Assembly (NCBI GenBank): GCA_016283575.1 | Contig: JAEEND010000025.1 | Span: 180,035-244,034, forward strand | DNA from: Lachnospiraceae bacterium | Lineage (GTDB): Bacteria > Bacillota > Clostridia > Lachnospirales > Lachnospiraceae | DNA: 64,000 nucleotides | Reading direction: 5' to 3' | Shown: positions 54,631 to 61,068 of the stretch, one piece after another | Numbering within the stretch: position 1 is the first letter of the stretch | How the letters are laid out: every line of letters starts with the position of its first letter | Position numbers and translations under genes: made by a program | The notes under the pieces: generated by a model | Told to the model about the DNA's origin: nothing | Databases searched by the model: none | The model's input: only the letters and a program-made list of their open reading frames with translations

Positions 54631-55206
54631 TTACTCCTCTCCGTTAATAAGCTTTTCGAACTTACTAATGGTGGCATCAAAGGTACGCTTTGAAATTTCG
54701 GGAAGCTCGCCGCCCCAGGTCTTTTCTGCCTGAGCGTAGCCTTCCTTGAAAGCGTCCATCATCTTTGATAATTTATCTTTATCATCGCCGGCAAGAGCAA
54801 CTGCAAAATCGATGATACGGTCGGAGGTCTGATTTACACCCCAGTATCCGTCTTCCGCAATATCTGCCTGAGCCTGAGCTTTTGTCTCGGGATCTACGGT
54901 GAAGTTGCCTTCTCTTAAGAATGACCAGATATCATTGGCCTTTCCATAGGTTTCAGCCTGCTGACTGATGAGCTTTGCAACAAGTTCTTTGATCTGATTG
55001 GTGCGGGCTTCGAGATCTGCTTTTAATCTCTCAACAAGCTCGGGATCGTGTACTCTTGTAGAAGCTTTAACTTCCTGGCTTTGCTCATAAACTGCGGCAA
55101 CGTCACTTTTGCTCTCAGCCTTAACTTCTTTGTTGACCTTTTCTTTTGTCTTGCTTTCGTAGGTTTCGTAAGACTTTTCTACGCCATTAATTCCATTTAA
55201 ATTCAT
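54631..55206 (-). CDS. Uncharacterised sigma-28-driven protein
   Basis: The 191-residue protein is one I do not recognise. It is soluble, with no signal peptide. The N-terminal 55 residues are lysine/glutamate/serine-rich and probably disordered (MNLNGINGVEKSYETYESKT...), followed by a helical region ELVERLKADLEARTNQIKEL (about 57-85) and a second helical half with GYWGVNQTSDRIIDFAVALA and DAFKEGYAQAEKTWGG. GAAAGGAAG precedes the ATG. The sigma-28-type promoter 56-83 bases upstream places it with late motility genes. A secreted flagellar or chemotaxis-associated role is inferred, not shown. Confidence 0.7.
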   Translation of the reverse strand: MNLNGINGVEKSYETYESKTKEKVNKEVKAESKSDVAAVYEQSQEVKASTRVHDPELVERLKADLEARTNQIKELVAKLISQQAETYGKANDIWSFLREGNFTVDPETKAQAQADIAEDGYWGVNQTSDRIIDFAVALAGDDKDKLSKMMDAFKEGYAQAEKTWGGELPEISKRTFDATISKFEKLINGEE

Positions 55207-55261
55207 GTGACTTCCTTTCTCCCATCCGTGGGTAGTGCATAGATTCGGGTTTCTAATTCTT

Positions 55262-55289
55262 TTATCGGCAGCTAAGATCGGAAACTTTA
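55262..55289 (-). promoter_or_regulatory. Sigma-28 (SigD/FliA)-type promoter for the gene at 54631-55206
   Basis: On the minus strand TAAAGTTT (55282-55289), 12 bases and GCCGATAA (55262-55269) match the flagellar sigma consensus boxes exactly, with one more base of spacing than the enterobacterial form. The identical spacing at 18152-18179 supports both sites. Confidence 0.75.
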
Positions 55290-55393
55290 TAGTTCAGGCC
55301 GAAAAATTAATATATTTATGATATATTATTATAGTACACTGTATACAAGATACAATACACAAAAAACATTAGATACAATAAAGGCACTTTTAC

Positions 55394-56263
55394 ATGATAA
55401 CAGAAAAAGCTTTTGCGAAAATTAACCTTTCCCTTGATATCCTGGGACTTCGCCCTGACCGCTACCACGAGGTGTCCATGGTGATGCAGACAATAGACCT
55501 ATGTGACACTCTCACTTTTGAAAAAGAAGGTTCGGGTATCACTCTTGTGACCGATAACGAGATACTTAATACTGAGCAGGATTCCGGTAAAGATAATCTG
55601 ATAGTTAAGGCTGTTAAGGCTATATTTGATTCCTGCGGATCAAAAGAAAACGTAAAGATCACTCTTACAAAAAACATCCCTATTGCCGCCGGCATGGCGG
55701 GAGGTTCGGCAGACGCAGCCGCAGCTCTCAGGGGAATAAATAAGCTCTTTAATCTTTCTTTTTCCGATGAAAGGTTAAAAGAAATAGCCGTGAAGATAGG
55801 CGCTGACGTGCCCTTCTGCGTATCGGGGGGATGCGCATTGTCGGAAGGGATCGGCGAAAAGCTCACGCCTGTCAGAAGAAAGCTTGATTATTTTGTCGTG
55901 ACCTGCAAGCCCGATATTTTCGTATCCACTAAAGATGTATATGTGGCTTTTGACGATCAGGATGCGGATAGCATAAAGCATCCGGGTGTTCATGATCAGG
56001 TTGCGGCTCTTGAGAGGGGCGACGAAGAAGAGTTCTTAAAAAACATGGGAAATGTGTTGGAGCCCGTTACTAAGAAAATGCATCCGGTGATCGGCGATAT
56101 AGAGACCTTCTTCACTGAAAATAACGCGACTGCCACAATGATGAGCGGAAGCGGCCCCACCGTATTTGCCCTATTTAAGGAAAAAGAAACTGCAGAAGCT
56201 GTATTTAGTAAGGCAAAAGAAAAATACAAAGACTACAGCGTTAACTTAGCAACATTTATTTAG
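55394..56263 (+). CDS. ispE: 4-diphosphocytidyl-2-C-methyl-D-erythritol kinase
   Basis: The 289-residue GHMP kinase catalyses an ATP-dependent step of the MEP isoprenoid pathway. It has AFAKINLSLDILGLRPDRYHE, the ATP loop IPIAAGMAGGSADAAAALRG (about 94-113), GADVPFC and a C-terminal MSGSGPTVFAL. The ATG at 55394 has no strong ribosome site, only AAAGG further upstream. A direct repeat AGATACAATA lies 5' of it. It leads into a GntR regulator and a DUF1934 gene. Confidence 0.94.
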   Translation: MITEKAFAKINLSLDILGLRPDRYHEVSMVMQTIDLCDTLTFEKEGSGITLVTDNEILNTEQDSGKDNLIVKAVKAIFDSCGSKENVKITLTKNIPIAAGMAGGSADAAAALRGINKLFNLSFSDERLKEIAVKIGADVPFCVSGGCALSEGIGEKLTPVRRKLDYFVVTCKPDIFVSTKDVYVAFDDQDADSIKHPGVHDQVAALERGDEEEFLKNMGNVLEPVTKKMHPVIGDIETFFTENNATATMMSGSGPTVFALFKEKETAEAVFSKAKEKYKDYSVNLATFI

Positions 56264-56279
56264 ATTTAAAGGTATTCTT

Positions 56280-56966
56280 ATGGACGAAAGCACTAAATTT
56301 GAACTTAACATGGATGAATTCCTGCCACTTCGCGACGTGGTATTTCAGACTCTGAGAAAAGCAATCCTCACAGGAGAACTTAAGCCCGGAGAACGTTTAA
56401 TGGAGATACAGCTTGCGGATAAAATCGGTGTGAGCCGTACACCGATCCGTGAAGCGATAAGAAAGCTTGAACTGGAAGGTTTAGTTACCATGGTTCCGAG
56501 ACGCGGGGCCCAGGTTGCGGAAATATCGGAAAAGGGATTGAGAGACGTACTGGAATTAAGACGAGCTCTTGATACTTTCTGCGCTGAACTTGCATCAGAA
56601 CGTATCACTCATAATGAAAAGATGGAATTAAAAGAAGCCTGCACCAATTTTGAACGGGCCGTAGGCACCAAGGACGCAGGCACCATAGCTAAAGCCGATG
56701 TGAGATTTCACGATATAATAATAAGAGCGACCGGCAACGACCGTATGCAGTCAATGATCAATAACCTTGCCGAGCAGATGTATCGATACAGGTTTGAATA
56801 CATAAAAGACGTGACCAAGCACGAGACTCTCATAAAAGAGCATCATGAACTTATGGATGCCATAATTAACGGTGATGTGGAGGAAGCCAGAGCTGCGGCG
56901 CGAATTCATATCGATAATCAGGAAAAATCCATTCTCCATGTCCTGGGATTTGATAAGGAAGATTAG
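56280..56966 (+). CDS. GntR family transcriptional regulator, FadR/FCD subfamily
   Basis: The 228-residue protein has an N-terminal winged HTH (about 12-75: LADKIGVSRTPIREAIRKLE) and a C-terminal all-helical FCD ligand domain with metal-site histidines around FHDIIIRATGN, EHHELMDAI and AARIHIDNQE. FCD domains usually bind carboxylate metabolites. It starts 16 bases after ispE, in a probable operon with ispE and the next gene. The ligand and targets are unknown. Confidence 0.9.
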   Translation: MDESTKFELNMDEFLPLRDVVFQTLRKAILTGELKPGERLMEIQLADKIGVSRTPIREAIRKLELEGLVTMVPRRGAQVAEISEKGLRDVLELRRALDTFCAELASERITHNEKMELKEACTNFERAVGTKDAGTIAKADVRFHDIIIRATGNDRMQSMINNLAEQMYRYRFEYIKDVTKHETLIKEHHELMDAIINGDVEEARAAARIHIDNQEKSILHVLGFDKED

Positions 56967-56967
56967 C

Positions 56968-57393
56968 ATGACCAAAGATTGTATTGTTTCCGTTAGGAAT
57001 GTACAGACTATCCTTGACGGAAATGTTAAAGATGTAATAGAGATCAAAGAACCCGGCACTTTCTATGAAAAGGCCGGGCATTACTACGTGGTTTATGATG
57101 AAGAAGATAAGGACCTTAATCAGAGTGTAAAGAATATCCTTAAATTCAGCGATAACTTCCTGGAACTCATGAAAAGCGGTCATATTTCTTCTCACATGGT
57201 TTTTCAGACCGGTGCATCGCACAGCTTTTATTACAGAACTCCCTACGGAGAATTTGCCATAACAGTTCATACCGAAAGTTACAGTATTTCCGAAAATGAA
57301 AAGTCCATCTCGATAGCTGTAAAATACAACATGGAGATGGACCGATTACCTTATGCAATATGCGAGATCGAGATTTTGATTCAATCTACTTGA
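56968..57393 (+). CDS. DUF1934 (YwiB-like) beta-barrel protein
   Basis: The 141-residue protein matches the DUF1934/YwiB pattern of a calycin-like barrel: FYEKAGHYYVVYDEE, ILKFSDNFLELMKSG, PYGEFAITVHTESYSI and a final ISIAVKYNMEMD. The ATG at 56968 is chosen because AAGGAAG precedes it; a longer open frame overlapping the GntR gene is rejected. Function is unknown across the family. It ends convergent with the next gene, overlapping it by eight bases. Confidence 0.82.
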   Translation: MTKDCIVSVRNVQTILDGNVKDVIEIKEPGTFYEKAGHYYVVYDEEDKDLNQSVKNILKFSDNFLELMKSGHISSHMVFQTGASHSFYYRTPYGEFAITVHTESYSISENEKSISIAVKYNMEMDRLPYAICEIEILIQST

Positions 57394-57862
57394 CGCTTGT
57401 TGCGCCTGCTTTTTCCTGCATTTTTTCAACAAAGGCTCTGAAGCCTTTCTTTTTCTTCTGAGGTTCGCTCTTACCTTTACCGTGAAGTCCCTTGACTTCG
57501 GTAATGTAGATTCCGCTTACTACTGCTTTAACTTCCTTTTTAACAGGAACTGAATCGAAGATCTTGTCATCACAGATAAGTGTCATAACCTGAGGACCGA
57601 CCTTGGCTTTGACGATGGGCACCTTTGAACCTCTTAAATACTTGGGTGTCTGCTCAAGCACCTGCGAAGGAAGCCCCGCATCTCTCAATTTCAGTTTCTT
57701 TTTATCAATAATAAGCATTGATACTGTTTGCTTGTATTGTTCAATCTGAGCCTGCTGTTCTGCCTGGCGCTTTTCTGCACGCTTTCCAAGGAAATAAAGT
57801 GCAACAAATGCGGCAATCATGACAACAAGAATTACGATTGTAACTATCCAACCTGTTGGCAT
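57386..57862 (-). CDS. Uncharacterised single-TM protein with cytoplasmic tail
   Basis: The 158-residue protein has one N-terminal membrane segment (about 4-26, WIVTIVILVVMIAAFVALYF), a glutamine-rich coiled stretch (about 30-55) and a basic cytoplasmic part with VKAKVGPQVMTLICDDKIFD and a lysine-rich end. I do not recognise a family. The ATG at 57862 is chosen because GGAGG lies eight bases upstream; a longer frame start is unsupported. It is transcribed convergently with the DUF1934 gene and divergently from cls. Confidence 0.6.
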   Translation of the reverse strand: MPTGWIVTIVILVVMIAAFVALYFLGKRAEKRQAEQQAQIEQYKQTVSMLIIDKKKLKLRDAGLPSQVLEQTPKYLRGSKVPIVKAKVGPQVMTLICDDKIFDSVPVKKEVKAVVSGIYITEVKGLHGKGKSEPQKKKKGFRAFVEKMQEKAGATSVK

Positions 57863-57963
57863 TTTATACCTCCAAAAATATAATAATCTAAATCCACCAA
57901 GGCATTTTGGATTTACGTTTTCTAATTGTACCATTCATTAATCGGATTAGCAAGGCAAAAACA

Positions 57964-57993
57964 TTGACACTTTGGGCAAAATCACTCTATGAT
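57964..57993 (+). promoter_or_regulatory. Sigma-A promoter of cls
   Basis: TTGACA (57964-57969), an 18-base spacer and TATGAT (57988-57993) lie about 40 bases before the cls start. One base in the -10 box differs from consensus. Confidence 0.65.
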
Positions 57994-58031
57994 TTATATG
58001 TAGCAAGGAAAGTTTTATCAGGTGACTGACT

Positions 58032-59510
58032 ATGGATGCAATACTTAAGTTTATGCCCGAATTGTTCGGATTTATCGGTCGATACATTATATTTATTGAC
58101 ATTATCTTTGCGATCATCATCGTGTTCTTTGAGCGCCGCGATCCTAAAGTTGTATGGGCGTGGCTGCTTCTCATGTATTTTATTCCGATCTTAGGTTTTG
58201 TGCTGTACCTGCTTATCGGCATGAATATCTACAAAAACCGCATGTTTAAGCTGAAGGAAATAGAAGAGAACTTAAATGCCGCGGTAAAGATCCAGGAAGA
58301 AGCCATCAAGAATAAAAAATATAAAGATAACCAGAATGATGTGAAGCGTCACTCGGACTTGGCGGTTTACAATCTTGAAAGTAACGGAGCCGTCATGACC
58401 TCCGACAATGAGGTTACGATATTCACCGATGGCCGGGAAAAGTTTGATTCTTTGATAGAAGATATCAGGCGTGCGAAATATTTCATACACTTTCAATATT
58501 ATATAATCCGCGACGATGAGCTCATGGAGGAGATCGCTAAAGAACTTAAAAAGAAAGCGGACGAAGGTGTTAGGGTGCGCATTCTCTATGATGCCATGGG
58601 CTGCAGAAGCACAAAAAGAAGCTTCTTTAAGGAGTTAAATGCCCATAAAAACATATCCGTGGGAGAATTCTTCCCGGCATGGTTCCGTCACCTTCATGTA
58701 CGTATCAACTACCGTAACCACCGTAAGATCGTGGTAATAGATAATGAGATTGCCTATGTGGGCGGTTTCAATGTGGGAAGAGAATATCTTGGAAAGAATA
58801 AAAGATTCGGCTACTGGAGAGATACTCACTTACGTATCAGGGGTACAGCGGCAGTCATGCTGAATCTCAGATTTATATTAGATTATAATTATGCCACAAA
58901 AGAAGATGTCATGAGTGACGATGCGGTATTACATTACCCTGAAGATGATGAATTTAAGGGAAATGTGGACATTCAGATAATTTCATCCGGCCCCGACTCG
59001 ACTCTTCAGAATATAAGAAACAATTATTTAAAGCTCTTTAATGATGCTAAAAAGAGCATATATATCCAGACACCTTATTTTATTCCCGATGAAGCATTGC
59101 ATTCGGCACTGCTTATAGCTCTTCATTCGGGAGTTGAAGTAAATATCATGATTCCCTGCAAGCCGGACCATCCCCTTGTATACTGGGCAACGTATTCGTA
59201 CTTCGGGGATCTTCTTAAAGCCGGAGCAAATTGCTATACCTACGATAACGGATTTTTACATGCGAAGGGTGTTGTGGTGGACGACGAGCTCTTATGCTAT
59301 GGCACCGCCAACATGGATATCCGTTCTTTTGCCTTGAATTTTGAAGTGAATGCTCTTATTTATGATAAGAATATCGCAAAAGAAATGGTGAAGCGATTCA
59401 AGGAAGATGTGACTCATTCCACCAAGGTGGAACTTTCCGATTATTTAAGAAGAAATGCCTGGTTCAGATTTAAAGAGCAATTTTGCAGGCTCTTTTCACC
59501 TTTATTGTGA
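58032..59510 (+). CDS. cls: Cardiolipin synthase
   Basis: The 492-residue phospholipase D-fold enzyme joins phosphatidylglycerol molecules to make cardiolipin. Two N-terminal membrane segments (about 8-35 and 40-65) are followed by two HKD motifs: HRKIVVIDNE in NYRNHRKIVVIDNEIAYVGG and HAKGVVVDDE in FLHAKGVVVDDELLCYGTAN. Both are complete. CAGGTGA precedes the ATG. It stands alone with its own promoter. Confidence 0.94.
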   Translation: MDAILKFMPELFGFIGRYIIFIDIIFAIIIVFFERRDPKVVWAWLLLMYFIPILGFVLYLLIGMNIYKNRMFKLKEIEENLNAAVKIQEEAIKNKKYKDNQNDVKRHSDLAVYNLESNGAVMTSDNEVTIFTDGREKFDSLIEDIRRAKYFIHFQYYIIRDDELMEEIAKELKKKADEGVRVRILYDAMGCRSTKRSFFKELNAHKNISVGEFFPAWFRHLHVRINYRNHRKIVVIDNEIAYVGGFNVGREYLGKNKRFGYWRDTHLRIRGTAAVMLNLRFILDYNYATKEDVMSDDAVLHYPEDDEFKGNVDIQIISSGPDSTLQNIRNNYLKLFNDAKKSIYIQTPYFIPDEALHSALLIALHSGVEVNIMIPCKPDHPLVYWATYSYFGDLLKAGANCYTYDNGFLHAKGVVVDDELLCYGTANMDIRSFALNFEVNALIYDKNIAKEMVKRFKEDVTHSTKVELSDYLRRNAWFRFKEQFCRLFSPLL

Positions 59511-59579
59511 TGAAGTCTTTATTTTTACAAGAAAATGTGGTATAAAACATTGATATTATAAATTTTGGAGGATACTCAA

Positions 59580-60971
59580 ATGGATTTAACAGATATCAGA
59601 GATCTCTACAGAGACAGAGAAAAGTATATCGGCAAGGTAGTCACCATCGGCGGATGGGTAAGAAGCATTCGTGATTCCAAGGCTTTCGGTTTTATTGTGA
59701 TCAATGACGGTACATTCTTTGAACCGCTTCAGGTGGTTTATACGAATAATTTACCTAATTTTGACGTAATCTCCAAACAGAACGTAGGCGCAGCACTTGT
59801 GGCTCGCGGTAAGATCGTGGCAACTCCCGATGCAAAGCAGCCCTTTGAAATGCAGGCGGAAGAAGTAATTATCGAAGGTGCTTCAACTCCTGATTTCCCT
59901 CTTCAGAAAAAGCGTCACTCACTTGAATACTTACGTACGATCCCTCACTTAAGAGCTCGTACCAATACCTTTGAAGCAGTATTCCGTGTTCGTTCACTTA
60001 TTGCTTACGCAATCCATACTTTCTTTATGGAAAGAGGATTTGTATATGTACATACACCCCTTATCACATCATCCGACTGTGAAGGCGCAGGTGAAATGTT
60101 CCAGGTAACCACAATGGACCTTAACAACCTTCCCAAGACAGATGACGGCAAGGTTGATTTTTCAAAGGATTTCTTCAACAAGGCTACCAACCTCACGGTT
60201 TCAGGTCAGTTAAACGTAGAAACCTATGCTTTTGCATTTAAGAACGTATATACCTTCGGACCTACCTTCAGAGCCGAGAATTCCAATACTACAAGACATG
60301 CTGCGGAATTCTGGATGATTGAGCCTGAAATCTGTTTCGCAGACTTGAAGGACGACATGATTCTGGCAGAATCAATGCTTAAATTCGTGATCAACTACGT
60401 TCTCGAAAACGCACCCGAAGAAATGAAGTTCTTCAATGACTTTATCGATAAGGGCCTTATCGAAAGACTTAAGCATGTAGCTTCTTCCGACTTTGGAAGG
60501 ATCACTTATACAGATGCCATCAAGATCCTTGAAAAGCACAATGATGAGTTTGAATATCCCGTACACTGGGGTTCAGACCTTCAGACAGAGCATGAAAGAT
60601 ATTTGACCGAAGTAGAATTCAAGCGCCCTGTATTCGTAACTGATTATCCCAAGGAGATCAAGGCATTCTACATGAAGTTAAATGACGACGGAAAGACCGT
60701 TGCAGCCTGTGACTGTCTTGTACCCGGCATCGGAGAGATCATCGGCGGATCCCAGAGAGAAGATGATTACGACAAGCTCTTAAAGAGAATGGAAGAATGT
60801 GGTCTTAAAAAAGAAGATTATGACTTCTATCTTGATTTAAGAAAGTACGGCACAGCCCGTCATGCAGGTTTCGGTCTTGGATTTGAACGTGCGGTTATGT
60901 ACATCACCGGCATGGGAAATATCAGAGACGTGCTTCCCTTCCCGAGAACCGTCAACAACTGCGAATTATAA
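59580..60971 (+). CDS. asnS: Asparaginyl-tRNA synthetase
   Basis: The 463-residue class IIb synthetase has an N-terminal OB anticodon-binding domain (about 15-110, [19 protein letters not shown]) and a catalytic domain with motif 2 [20 protein letters not shown] and motif 3 [16 protein letters not shown]. The asparagine-specific form is distinguished from aspartyl enzymes by this pattern and by the insert [20 protein letters not shown]. The ATG at 59580 follows TTGGAGG. No T-box was seen in the short leader. Confidence 0.95.
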   Translation: MDLTDIRDLYRDREKYIGKVVTIGGWVRSIRDSKAFGFIVINDGTFFEPLQVVYTNNLPNFDVISKQNVGAALVARGKIVATPDAKQPFEMQAEEVIIEGASTPDFPLQKKRHSLEYLRTIPHLRARTNTFEAVFRVRSLIAYAIHTFFMERGFVYVHTPLITSSDCEGAGEMFQVTTMDLNNLPKTDDGKVDFSKDFFNKATNLTVSGQLNVETYAFAFKNVYTFGPTFRAENSNTTRHAAEFWMIEPEICFADLKDDMILAESMLKFVINYVLENAPEEMKFFNDFIDKGLIERLKHVASSDFGRITYTDAIKILEKHNDEFEYPVHWGSDLQTEHERYLTEVEFKRPVFVTDYPKEIKAFYMKLNDDGKTVAACDCLVPGIGEIIGGSQREDDYDKLLKRMEECGLKKEDYDFYLDLRKYGTARHAGFGLGFERAVMYITGMGNIRDVLPFPRTVNNCEL

Positions 60972-60978
60972 TTACCAC

Positions 60979-61013
60979 GGGCATTGTGAACTCGGATCAC
61001 AATGCCCTTTTTT
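60979..61013 (+). terminator. Rho-independent terminator after asnS
   Basis: GGGCATTGTG pairs perfectly with CACAATGCCC around a nine-base loop and is followed by TTTTTT. Confidence 0.9.
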
Positions 61014-61068
61014 CTTCTTGTGTACCTGTAGTGTCGATAATAGAAACGCTTAATGTGGGGAATATATC

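Noticed and set aside
56872..56967. Upstream extension of the DUF1934 frame into the GntR gene
   Set aside because: The ATG at 56968 has a good ribosome site and yields the normal family start; the extension would overlap an FCD domain.
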